Below, piece after piece: positions 42,236 through 51,246 of a stretch of DNA of 64,000 nt. Each line of letters opens with the position of its first letter. Positions within the stretch are counted from its first letter, which is position 1. The stretch lies in contig NZ_WPIK01000005.1 of assembly GCF_009754915.1 (NCBI RefSeq), positions 124,001 to 188,000 on the forward strand. The letters run 5' to 3'. Position numbers and translations under genes: made by a program. The notes beneath the pieces are model-generated. The model saw only the letters and a program-made list of their open reading frames with translations, had not been told where the DNA came from and ran no database searches. The stretch is from Mucilaginibacter arboris (GTDB lineage: Bacteria; Bacteroidota; Bacteroidia; Sphingobacteriales; Sphingobacteriaceae).

Positions 42236-44878
42236 ATGAACAAGCGTAACCTATTTTATATAGGTTTAATTACGTTTTTTTCGTTCCTGCTATCTAATAC
42301 TTATGCACAAAAAATCGTTACTGGAAACCTAAAAGATAGTTTTAATAAAAATATTATTGGAATGAATGTCCGGCTGGTTTCTGGCAAAGATACCCTTTAC
42401 TCAAAAAGTGATGAAAAAGGGGGATTTATCTTTAATAATATCAGAGATAATGATTTTTCACTTTCCATAATTTCACTAATCTATAAAAGTCCTTTTTTTC
42501 GTTTTTCTTTTCAAAAAGATCAGACGATCATGCAATTAAAGTCAATTGTTTTGCGACCAGTTACAACAGCATTGAAAGAAGTACAGATAAAAGGTAAGGT
42601 AACACCGGTTATTTTCAAAAAAGACACAATCGAATACAATGCTCTGGCATACCCAGTTGAAAAATACGCTCGGGTAAAAGAAATACTTAAACATCTTCCT
42701 GGAATAGAAATTGATAATAACGGTAACTTAACGTTTGAAGGACAGTCCATTTCCAAATTAAGAGTAAACGGAAAAGATTTTTTCTCTGGTAATGTAACCG
42801 AGTTCATAACACAGTTGCCGGCAAATATCATTTCAAAATTACAAGTTATCAATGATTATGGTGATCGGGCAAACTTTACAGGCATCAAAAATGGCGTTGG
42901 CGAAAAAATGCTAAATCTTGTAACAAATTCCAACATTAATAGTGGTACGTTTGGAGGAGTAGCTTTAAACAGTGGAACGGACAAACGCTATGGAATGAAC
43001 CTAAATGGTAATTATTGGAAAGATACCAAACAGATTTCACTAAATACAAGTCTAAACACAGCCAGCAATGAGAGTGGCATAACAACTGCCAATTTTTTAA
43101 GATTAAATTATAGAAATAATATAGGAGAGAAAATCGTTTTTAACGGAGACTTTAACTATCAGCAGTCGCATAGTAAACTTAGTACTTCCAGTTCAAATGA
43201 AACCTTTAATGGTTTTGGAACTATCTACAATAATAGTTCAAACTTAACCGAAGGTAATAGAAGTAATTATTCATTAAATTCAAATATCCAATACATACCT
43301 GATGAGTCCAATTTTATTACTGCATCATTATCTGTTCAAAATTCAGATGTTGAAAACATTATGACTACTAGTGGAATTCAAAGTGGAGTGATTCATCAAA
43401 TGAATTATACAAATACTAATGCGATTTCAAGTGTGCCAATATATAATGGTTCTTTTTCAGTAAGCCATCAGTTTAAAAAAAGAGGTAGAAGCATAAGCTT
43501 AGACTTAATTGTTAATAAAAATGATAATGTAAACAGTCAAGATATAAGCGATAAAACAGGTTATATTAGCGATAGTAATGCGTTGCTTAAAGATTCGCTA
43601 TTTCATAGAGTGATTAATACCGATAGCAAAACTTTATCTTCTTCTTTGGATATGGAGTATGCAGAACCTATTAAAGATAATATGAATTTAAACATGTTTT
43701 ATAAGTTCGAAAAAGCAAAAACCAATAATACATTTTTTACAGACTTAGTCGATTTAACTGGTAATAAATACAGGATTGACTCGCTAAGTAATATTTACCA
43801 TACGGTTTTTAACACAAGCACCACAGGCATTAACTATAATTATACTAAGGGAAAATTGTCCACGAAATTGAATTTAGCTTTGCAATATAACTTACGAGAT
43901 ATGACTTACGATGATAGGAATTACAATATATCCAAATCTTACTTTAACTTTATTCCTACAGTTATTTTTACCTATGATTTTTCAAAGGAAAAAACTTTTA
44001 GTTTTCGCTATTCAGCAAATACATTATACCCTGATTTTGAAAAGTTATTACCAATTAAGGATCTCCGTAATGTACAAATCAGCATAATTGGGAATCCTTA
44101 TTTAAGCCCTGCTATAACTCATTTGGTAAATTTTAATTTTAGAGTTATACATCCTAATACGAATTCAATTTTACTATTGGGCCTCTATGGTTCAGCCACA
44201 CAAAATCAAATTGTAGCAAACACAGTATTAGTAAAAGATACCTTGAATAGCTTTAAGCAAGAAAATCGTTATTTAAACGTTAATGGCACCTATAATATAG
44301 GTAGTTCATATAATTATACTTTTCCCCCACTCGTAATTAAAGCAGTGAAATTCAATACAAGCATGATAGGGGGAACAAGTTACAGCAATGGAACAATCTA
44401 TACCGACAATAACAAGAGTTTTATAACCAAAATAATTTTTACCCAGCAAGCGCGACTTTGGGTCAACACAAAAAATATAGGTTTTGATGGAGTTGTTGAT
44501 TACAGCTACAATTATAATAGTTACTCAATAAATTCAAGTAATATAGCGCCGATTCAGATTTTACAGTTTAAAGGCTCGAGTTGGATAAATATCTTAAATT
44601 CTTTAAATTTAAGTTTTGATGCCACTAAAAAAATCAATAAAGGCTATCAACCCTCATTAATCGGGAACCCGCTTATCTTGAATGCTTCAATTGGACAAAA
44701 GTTGTTCAAAAAATATAATGGAAGTGTGCGTATAACATTCACAGATTTATTAAACCAAGTAAATAATATTCAAAGAAATATTAATGGAAATTCTGTTGTT
44801 GATACAAGGACAAATTTTGTTACCAGATATATTTTATTAGCTTTTCAAATCCAAATTGATAGATTTAATAAAAAATAA
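42236..44878 (+). CDS. Outer membrane beta-barrel protein (TonB-receptor-like)
   Basis: An 880-residue outer-membrane protein. A signal peptide (IGLITFFSFLLSNTYAQ) leads into a carboxypeptidase-like regulatory domain (about 25-110) and a plug-like region (YARVKEILKHLPGIEIDNNG, FEGQSISKLRVNGKDFF, KLQVINDYGDR), then a long barrel rich in Asn, Ser and aromatic residues ending QIQIDRFNKK. It fits the Bacteroidota group of TonB-dependent-receptor-like proteins without a canonical TonB box. ATG at 42236 is preferred to the TTG at 42227. Ligand unknown; no SusD partner is adjacent. Confidence 0.83.
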   Translation: MNKRNLFYIGLITFFSFLLSNTYAQKIVTGNLKDSFNKNIIGMNVRLVSGKDTLYSKSDEKGGFIFNNIRDNDFSLSIISLIYKSPFFRFSFQKDQTIMQLKSIVLRPVTTALKEVQIKGKVTPVIFKKDTIEYNALAYPVEKYARVKEILKHLPGIEIDNNGNLTFEGQSISKLRVNGKDFFSGNVTEFITQLPANIISKLQVINDYGDRANFTGIKNGVGEKMLNLVTNSNINSGTFGGVALNSGTDKRYGMNLNGNYWKDTKQISLNTSLNTASNESGITTANFLRLNYRNNIGEKIVFNGDFNYQQSHSKLSTSSSNETFNGFGTIYNNSSNLTEGNRSNYSLNSNIQYIPDESNFITASLSVQNSDVENIMTTSGIQSGVIHQMNYTNTNAISSVPIYNGSFSVSHQFKKRGRSISLDLIVNKNDNVNSQDISDKTGYISDSNALLKDSLFHRVINTDSKTLSSSLDMEYAEPIKDNMNLNMFYKFEKAKTNNTFFTDLVDLTGNKYRIDSLSNIYHTVFNTSTTGINYNYTKGKLSTKLNLALQYNLRDMTYDDRNYNISKSYFNFIPTVIFTYDFSKEKTFSFRYSANTLYPDFEKLLPIKDLRNVQISIIGNPYLSPAITHLVNFNFRVIHPNTNSILLLGLYGSATQNQIVANTVLVKDTLNSFKQENRYLNVNGTYNIGSSYNYTFPPLVIKAVKFNTSMIGGTSYSNGTIYTDNNKSFITKIIFTQQARLWVNTKNIGFDGVVDYSYNYNSYSINSSNIAPIQILQFKGSSWINILNSLNLSFDATKKINKGYQPSLIGNPLILNASIGQKLFKKYNGSVRITFTDLLNQVNNIQRNINGNSVVDTRTNFVTRYILLAFQIQIDRFNKK

Positions 44879-45042
44879 TTTTTAGTCCATTTACAATATA
44901 TGAACAACCATTTGTAATAAGTTTACGAGCTTTAAAGTTGATTTATAACATCAATAGTATTTATTCTGTATCGTGTTGATGAATCGACTAAAACACTGCC
45001 GACCTCTAATATTTTCTTAATTTTACAGGCTTAACGCTTTTA

Positions 45043-46869
45043 ATGAAAACCTACTTCCGCCTGCTTTCCTTTGCCAAACCGATAGAAAAATTCGCTATTC
45101 CTTATTTTATCGCTACTATTTTATCCGTTATTTTTAACACACTAAACTTAACTTTAGTAGCGCCTCTTTTAACAACGTTATTTGCTAAAGACAGAACAAC
45201 AACGCTTATAGCAAAGCCTAAAAGTTTTTTTTCTGTTGTAGATACCTTTACCTATTATGTACAGTATGCAAACGTACATTATGGCCTTTTAAATGCTTTA
45301 AAATTTGTTTGCATTGCCATTATTGTAGCAACTTTTTTAGGCAATCTTTTTAGGTATGTTTCCCAGCGTATTATGGAAAACCTAAGAATCCATACGTTGC
45401 TTAACCTAAGAAAAACTGTTTTTAACAATGTAATGGACTTACATTTAGGCTATTTTAGCAACGAGCGTAAAGGTGATATTATTTCTAAAATTGCTTCGGA
45501 TGTACAGGTAGTCCAGTTCTCCGTTACCGGCACATTACAGGTGGTTTTTAAAGAACCTTTTCAGTTGATCGCTTACATTGTGATGCTGTTTTTAATCAGC
45601 TTTAAACTTACTTTGTTTTCGTTACTGGTGATCCCGGTTTCGGCATTTGTAATTTCCCGGATTGTAAAAAGTTTAAAACAACAGGCAGCCGCATCACAAC
45701 AATCATACGGTACAATGATCAGTTATTTAGACGAGGCATTGTCTGGCATAAAAATCATTAAAGCATTTAACGCTACTTCTTTTATCAAACAAAAATTCAG
45801 CAACGAAAACAACAGTTATTCCCGCATTATCCGTTCTATGGCAAAACGGCAGCAGATGGCTTCTCCAATGTCAGAATTTTTAGGCGTTTCAATGGTTGCG
45901 GGCGTTGTATTATATGGTGGATCGCTCATCATCAATCATCAATCTGATGCCCTTACACCAGAAGCTTTTATTCTCTATATTATTTTGTTTTCGCAGGTGA
46001 TGCGTCCGGCAAAAGCCATTTCTGATGCTTTCAGTAACATTCATTCAGGCATTGCTGCCGGCGAACGCGTATTGGAACTGATTGATGAAAAGGCTCAGAT
46101 TAAAGATGCGCCCGATGCTGTTTTTATCGATACTTTTTCGGAGAGCATCCGCCTGGAAAATGTTTCTTTCGCTTATCAGGAAAAAGAGGTGCTAAAAGAA
46201 GTATCGCTTACCATTCCGAAAGGAAAAAACATTGCATTAGTTGGCCCTTCTGGCGGCGGAAAATCTACGTTAATGGATTTATTGCCCAGGTTTATCGAAC
46301 CTAAAAGCGGAAGGATCTTGATTGATGGAAAAGATATCCAACACGTAAAAACGGATTCTTTACGCGGATTAATGGGTATCGTAAACCAGGAATCTATCTT
46401 ATTTAACGATACTATTTTTAACAACATCGCTTTTGCAAAACCAAATGCCACACAGGCAGAAGTAGAAGCTGCTGCCCGAATTGCTAATGCGCATGAGTTT
46501 ATTTTAAATACAGAAAACGGTTATCAAACCAATATCGGTGATCGCGGCTCCAAACTTTCCGGCGGGCAAAAACAGCGTATTTCTATCGCGCGTGCCGTTT
46601 TAAGCAATCCGCCAATTATGCTTTTGGATGAAGCAACTTCGGCTTTAGATACCGAATCAGAAAAATTAGTTCAAGACGCTTTGAATAATCTTACCAAAAA
46701 CCGAACTTCCTTAATTATTGCACATCGTTTAAGCACCATTCAAAACGCCGATGAAATTGTTGTTTTAGAAAACGGGCGAATTGTAGAGCAAGGAAATCAC
46801 CAGCAATTGGTCAACCAAAACGGCTTGTACAAAAGGCTGATCGATATGCAAACTTTTAATGCAGATTAA
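45043..46869 (+). CDS. ABC exporter, MsbA/lipid-flippase-like
   Basis: A 608-residue half-transporter with an N-terminal six-helix membrane domain and a C-terminal ATPase: Walker A LVGPSGGGKSTLMDLL, Q-loop GIVNQESILFND, signature LSGGQKQRISIARAVL and Walker B IMLLDEATSALD. The closest well-known relatives are MsbA and other lipid or glycolipid flippases; its place in the glycan region fits export of a lipid-linked glycan. It is followed after 19 bases by the GT9-like gene, so the two are probably co-transcribed. Confidence 0.88.
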   Translation: MKTYFRLLSFAKPIEKFAIPYFIATILSVIFNTLNLTLVAPLLTTLFAKDRTTTLIAKPKSFFSVVDTFTYYVQYANVHYGLLNALKFVCIAIIVATFLGNLFRYVSQRIMENLRIHTLLNLRKTVFNNVMDLHLGYFSNERKGDIISKIASDVQVVQFSVTGTLQVVFKEPFQLIAYIVMLFLISFKLTLFSLLVIPVSAFVISRIVKSLKQQAAASQQSYGTMISYLDEALSGIKIIKAFNATSFIKQKFSNENNSYSRIIRSMAKRQQMASPMSEFLGVSMVAGVVLYGGSLIINHQSDALTPEAFILYIILFSQVMRPAKAISDAFSNIHSGIAAGERVLELIDEKAQIKDAPDAVFIDTFSESIRLENVSFAYQEKEVLKEVSLTIPKGKNIALVGPSGGGKSTLMDLLPRFIEPKSGRILIDGKDIQHVKTDSLRGLMGIVNQESILFNDTIFNNIAFAKPNATQAEVEAAARIANAHEFILNTENGYQTNIGDRGSKLSGGQKQRISIARAVLSNPPIMLLDEATSALDTESEKLVQDALNNLTKNRTSLIIAHRLSTIQNADEIVVLENGRIVEQGNHQQLVNQNGLYKRLIDMQTFNAD

Positions 46870-46888
46870 CAAGTAAACACAAAGGAAT

Positions 46889-47830
46889 ATGTTTAAAAAG
46901 AGAAGTTTAGTAAGCAAACTTTGGCTGAAATACAAAGACCGAAATCTGTACAAACAGTATAAGTGGGAACAGAGCAATTACACAGAGCAAGAAGTATTAA
47001 ACTTTTTTACCGGAAGTGATCGATTAGATACACAAGAAAAAATCATAGCGGTTGCCAAAGAAGACAAGCAATTAAACATCATTCATAGTGGCAATGCAGG
47101 AGATATTATATATGCTTTGCCTACAATCAAAAAGATTTTTGAATTAACGGGTGTACCTATTAATTTTTACTTGCGTTTAAATCAACCTTTGATTATGTCA
47201 GGATACAATTCGCATCCTATGGGAAATGTAAGGCTTAATCAATCAATGGCTGCAATGTTGTATCCTATTTTAAATTTGCAGAATTATTTACATAAGTGTG
47301 AAACTTATCAAAATCAGAAAATCCATATTGATTTGGATTTTTTTCGTTCTAAAATAATCTCCCAAACTAATTCTAATTTAGCAAGGTGGTACAGCTATGT
47401 AACTGGTATTACACCCGAACTTTGGAAATCCTGGCTTAATACAGAATCTGATTTTTCCTATGCTGATAAAATTATCTTAGCGCGAAGTGAGCGTTACTGT
47501 AATTCTACTATTGATTATTCTTTTTTAAAAAATTACAATAATGTATTATTTGTAGGCGTAAAATCAGAATACGAAACTATGAAAAAGATAGTTCCTAACC
47601 TTCAATGGATACAGGTTAAAGATTTTTTAGAATTAACCCGCATTATTGCCGGATGTAAATTTTTTATAGGTAATCAATCATTCCCTTATTCTATTGCTGA
47701 AGGATTAAAAGTGCCTCGAATATTGGAAGCTTATTATCATATATCTAATGTTATTCCTGAAGGAAAAAATGCTTATGACTTTTACTTTCAAAATCATTTT
47801 GAATCATTGGTAAATCAACTTTCAAAATAA
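46889..47830 (+). CDS. GT9-like (heptosyltransferase-related) protein, copy A
   Basis: A 313-residue protein with a GT-B layout. The N-terminal Rossmann entry LNIIHSGNAGDIIYALPTIKKI and the C-terminal FIGNQSFPYSIAEGLKVPRILE resemble the nucleotide-sugar site of GT9 heptosyltransferases (usually FxGxDSGPxHLA). The match is partial, so the activity is inferred. A paralogue of similar length lies at 48814, on the other side of a broken gene. It follows the ABC exporter by 19 bases. Confidence 0.55.
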   Translation: MFKKRSLVSKLWLKYKDRNLYKQYKWEQSNYTEQEVLNFFTGSDRLDTQEKIIAVAKEDKQLNIIHSGNAGDIIYALPTIKKIFELTGVPINFYLRLNQPLIMSGYNSHPMGNVRLNQSMAAMLYPILNLQNYLHKCETYQNQKIHIDLDFFRSKIISQTNSNLARWYSYVTGITPELWKSWLNTESDFSYADKIILARSERYCNSTIDYSFLKNYNNVLFVGVKSEYETMKKIVPNLQWIQVKDFLELTRIIAGCKFFIGNQSFPYSIAEGLKVPRILEAYYHISNVIPEGKNAYDFYFQNHFESLVNQLSK

Positions 47831-47886
47831 TTGTTAATTTATATCATTTTACTTTTCTGATTTATAATCTTTATCATACATAGCTC

Positions 47887-48734
47887 ATGGGTCTTAACTT
47901 CATCAAAAGAATTGCTCAAATAAGGGATTTATTAAATGTTCTACATAAAAAACTGGATGATAATAAAGGGATTACGGTTACACAGTTTCTTTCTGAACAT
48001 TTATATAATAATCCAAAATACGCTAATTCAAAACGTCTCAATATGCATGAATATCAGGTATTTTCTCAAAATGGAGAAGATGGTATTATTCAGGAAATTT
48101 TTAACAGGATCGGTTACACTAATAAGTATTTTATAGAATTTGGCGTTGAGAACGGATTAGAATGTAATTCAACAAACTTGTTGTATAAAGATTGGAAAGG
48201 TTTATGGATAGAAGGAAGCGCCGTGATTGTAAACAAATCTCAGAACGTTTCAGAAATTTATTAGAAGCCGGCCGTTTAAAAATTAAGCATGCATTTATAA
48301 ACGCTGAAAACATTGAATCACTTTTTGATGAAGCTAATGCTCCTGCAGAACCTGATTTACTTTCGATTGATATTGACTACAATGACTATCATGTTTGGCA
48401 GGCCATTACAAAATATAAACCACGCGTGGTTATTATCGAATACAATTCCATTTTCAGACCTGATACTCATTTTGTGGTAAAATATAATCCTAAAAGAATG
48501 TGGGATAAAACCAGCCACTTTGGCACTTCATTGCTTGCTTTAGAACAATTAGGGAATCAAAAAGGTTATTGTTTGGTTGGCTGTGTGTTTACCGGCAGTA
48601 ATGCTTTCTTTGTTCGTGAGGATTTAGTGGGGGATTTGTTTGAATCTCCTTATTCTGCTGAAAACCATTATGAACCCAACAGAGATTATCTTTATTATAA
48701 AGCCGGTCATCCTAAAAACCACATTCCTGATTAA
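47887..48734 (+). pseudogene. Frameshifted methyltransferase-like gene (FkbM-related)
   Basis: Two overlapping frames form one protein. Frame one (47887-48264) covers the N-terminal half, including HEYQVFSQNGEDGIIQEIF and FIEFGVENGLECNSTNLLY, the SAM-site region, up to GLWIEGSAVIV. Frame two continues KQISERFRNLLEAGRLKIKH and LLSIDIDYNDYHVWQAI to a stop at 48734. The break is at about 48231-48233, in GTAAACAAATC; one extra A there would restore a single ~282-residue protein. The gene lies between the two GT9-like paralogues. Recent mutation, phase-variable A-run and sequencing error are all possible. Confidence 0.75.
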
Positions 48735-48813
48735 CCTTAACTTTATTTATTATTAATGTTAATCTAGGGCTAACATGCTACTGCAATAGTTAATTTCCAA
48801 AGTCTTTTAAATA

Positions 48814-49779
48814 ATGAAGCATTACGAAAGTTTTCAGAAAAAGAATAAGCTCCAGGAGCTTTGGCTAAAACTGAATGATGTTAAAGCGTATAAACAATAT
48901 AAATTTATTTTAAAAGAGTATAGAAAAGCAGTTAAACTTAACAAGTTTGTAAATGATGGCCATGCTTTGGATATAAATAAAATTATTGAAATAGCTGATA
49001 AAACAACCTCCCTAAATTTTATTCATAGTGGAAATGCCGGAGATATTGTTTACGCATTGCCAACTATCAAAAAAATCTGGCAACTTGTACAAAAGCCAGT
49101 TAACTTATACCTTAAATTAGAGCAGCCGCATAACTTAGCCTTACATTTTAAACATCCTTTAGGTAGTGTGATGCTTAATGAGCGAATGGCGCAAATGTTG
49201 CTTCCCTTGCTATCCTCACAAACTTATATAAACATTTGCGAAATTTATTCTGATCAAAGAATAGATATTGATTTGGATCAAATAAGAAGGGCTGGGCTAA
49301 TGCTTGATCGAGGAAGTATCGCCAGGTGGTATGGATATATTTTTGGCATTAATGCAGATCTGTACAAAAGCTGGCTGGAAGTAAAGCCCAATTTAAATTA
49401 TTCTGATACAATTATTATTGCCAGAAGTCAGCGTTATCGCAGTCCTTTTGTTGATTATTCTTTCCTCCGCAATTATTCAAATTTAGTTTTTGTAGGTGTA
49501 AAGGCTGAGTTTGAAGAAATGAAATTAGAAATACCGAACATCCGATACTTTGAAGCAACTGATTTTTTACAACTCGCAGAAATTATTGCAGGATGTAAAT
49601 TTTTTATCGGAAATCAATCTTTCCCTTTTTCAATTGCCGAAGGTTTAAAAGTTCCTCGGATTTTAGAAACCTTTTTTGATACGCCAAATGTTATCCCCGA
49701 AGGGGAAAACAGTTATGATTTTTATTTCCAGGAACACTTTGAAACGTTGGTGAAGCTAATATCTACAAAAAGTAAATAA
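48814..49779 (+). CDS. GT9-like (heptosyltransferase-related) protein, copy B
   Basis: A 321-residue paralogue of the protein at 46889, with the same landmarks: FIHSGNAGDIVYALPTIKKIW near residue 70, IIIARSQRYRSPFVDYSFLRNY in the middle and FFIGNQSFPFSIAEGLKVPRIL near residue 270. The two proteins share most of the C-terminal half and differ in the linker regions, so they have probably diverged to use different sugars or acceptors. Confidence 0.55.
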   Translation: MKHYESFQKKNKLQELWLKLNDVKAYKQYKFILKEYRKAVKLNKFVNDGHALDINKIIEIADKTTSLNFIHSGNAGDIVYALPTIKKIWQLVQKPVNLYLKLEQPHNLALHFKHPLGSVMLNERMAQMLLPLLSSQTYINICEIYSDQRIDIDLDQIRRAGLMLDRGSIARWYGYIFGINADLYKSWLEVKPNLNYSDTIIIARSQRYRSPFVDYSFLRNYSNLVFVGVKAEFEEMKLEIPNIRYFEATDFLQLAEIIAGCKFFIGNQSFPFSIAEGLKVPRILETFFDTPNVIPEGENSYDFYFQEHFETLVKLISTKSK

Positions 49780-49815
49780 ATACTTATACTGTTTTTATCT
49801 ACATAAATGTCTTAA

Positions 49816-50910
49816 TTATCTTCCAATTGACCACTTAAACCGGGTTCTGTTTATTAGAGTTACTATAACAAATGTTGTTGTATATACTATTATAAAACGC
49901 AGTATCTGGTAACCAACAAGCTTTATCAATGGTAAATTTGTAACATCAAATTTTAAAGGTCTAAAAATTTCTGTCAAAACCATGGCAATTAATATGTAAT
50001 GTATGAGATAGATACCGTAAGTTGTTTCTCTTGGTTTTAGACAAGTTACAAGTTTGAAGCTTTTGATTTTAAGTAATAAAAAAAAGCAAATCAGTGAATA
50101 GAAAATATTACTGATCCGCAAACTATTGTAAGGATCAATGCTATATATGCTTTTTAAAAACAGGCTTTCCCTAACACCGCATACTAAAGCAATTATTGCT
50201 GCTAAGACCCAAATTAAAACAGGCGTTTTTCCTAACCAAGCTTCTATGCTTGTAAGATTCCTGTTAAATTGTGCTCCCAACCACAGAAAAAAAACAAAGC
50301 CTAAAATTGCTGTTGAATGTCTTGCATCTACCCATTGTCCGTATATATTAATGACATAAACCGAAGTAAAAATAAGTAGTATTGCCCCAAAAAGATAAGA
50401 GTACAAATACTTTCTAAATATTAAAAGAACGGTGATACAACAGAGAAAATTAGGAATAAACCAATAGTTGCTATATAAATAAATGGCTTTTAAATGATCA
50501 ATTAAATCATCACTATAATTTTTATCTAAGTGTCCGTTATTAAAACGGTAGGCCGAAATAAAATCTGTAACGATCATAATTGTCAGGAAAAATAACGACC
50601 AAAAAACCCAGGGCATAAATGTATTTTTCACCCGTCTGTTTAAATATTCCAAAGGAGAATAATCAGTAAATTTTTCGCCAATAAGAAAACCTGCTAATAA
50701 GAAAAAGTTGATCGTACCAAATTTTACCAATTGCATGAATGTTGCAAAAACAACTTTACTTAAAGTATCTGTAGGATGATAAACATGTTCATCAAAAGAG
50801 ATAGAATGTTCGGCAACGATACTAATCATTGCAATGCAGCGGATAGCATCTACAAATTCGTAATTCCTTTTTGGGGTTGGCGTATCGTTTACCAGGTTTT
50901 GCATTTGCAC
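49816..50910 (-). CDS. Acyltransferase 3 family membrane protein
   Basis: A 364-residue membrane enzyme that transfers acyl groups to surface glycans. It has about ten hydrophobic segments and the family start FVDAIRCIAMISIVAEHS, where the His of AEHS corresponds to the catalytic histidine. It is convergent with the glycan genes, which supports a role in decorating their product. An in-frame ATG at 50904 is an alternative start. Confidence 0.85.
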   Translation of the reverse strand: MQMQNLVNDTPTPKRNYEFVDAIRCIAMISIVAEHSISFDEHVYHPTDTLSKVVFATFMQLVKFGTINFFLLAGFLIGEKFTDYSPLEYLNRRVKNTFMPWVFWSLFFLTIMIVTDFISAYRFNNGHLDKNYSDDLIDHLKAIYLYSNYWFIPNFLCCITVLLIFRKYLYSYLFGAILLIFTSVYVINIYGQWVDARHSTAILGFVFFLWLGAQFNRNLTSIEAWLGKTPVLIWVLAAIIALVCGVRESLFLKSIYSIDPYNSLRISNIFYSLICFFLLLKIKSFKLVTCLKPRETTYGIYLIHYILIAMVLTEIFRPLKFDVTNLPLIKLVGYQILRFIIVYTTTFVIVTLINRTRFKWSIGR

Positions 50911-50954
50911 TTTACAATTTAATTACTATTTTACAAATACTGTTTTTATATAGG

Positions 50955-50966
50955 TAAAAGAAGCAT
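50955..50966 (+). repeat. TAAAAGAAGCAT dispersed motif, copy 20
   Basis: Exact word between the acyltransferase start and the infB-operon terminator; extended form: ACTGTTTTTA, then TATAGG, then the word. Confidence 0.88.
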
Positions 50967-50969
50967 TAC

Positions 50970-51007
50970 AAAAAAAGAGCCTTGCTATTTTTTAAATAGT
51001 AAGGCTC
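50970..51007 (-). terminator. Terminator of the rimP-nusA-infB operon
   Basis: Minus-strand stem GAGCCTTACTATTT and AAATAGCAAGGCTC (plus-strand 50977-51007) is followed by a T-run. It lies about 30 bases after the last gene of the operon. Confidence 0.88.
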
Positions 51008-51037
51008 AATATTTTCAAACTTTTTAAATGAACAAAC

Positions 51038-51235
51038 TTATTGCATAAACTTAACAATTGCCAATACACCAACTAAAATTGCAATAAGTTGTACAACACT
51101 GGTGATAAATATTGCTTTGTAAACATCTAATTTGCTGTCTTTAATTTCTCCTCGTAAAGTCATTTCAAGTTTCAGAATATCTTCACGAACGGCACTTTTA
51201 TAATCTTTAAATGAAGTCGTGATATAAGTTTGCAC
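51038..51235 (-). CDS. Small membrane protein with coiled coil, unknown function
   Basis: A 65-residue protein: a charged helical N-terminal half (YKSAVREDILKLEMTLRGEI) and one transmembrane segment (FITSVVQLIAILVGVLAIVKF). It resembles the short DUF1640-like coiled-coil-plus-helix proteins. The gene lies 11 bases after infB and before the operon terminator, so it is the last gene of that operon. Confidence 0.6.
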   Translation of the reverse strand: MQTYITTSFKDYKSAVREDILKLEMTLRGEIKDSKLDVYKAIFITSVVQLIAILVGVLAIVKFMQ

Positions 51236-51246
51236 CTCTTTTAATT

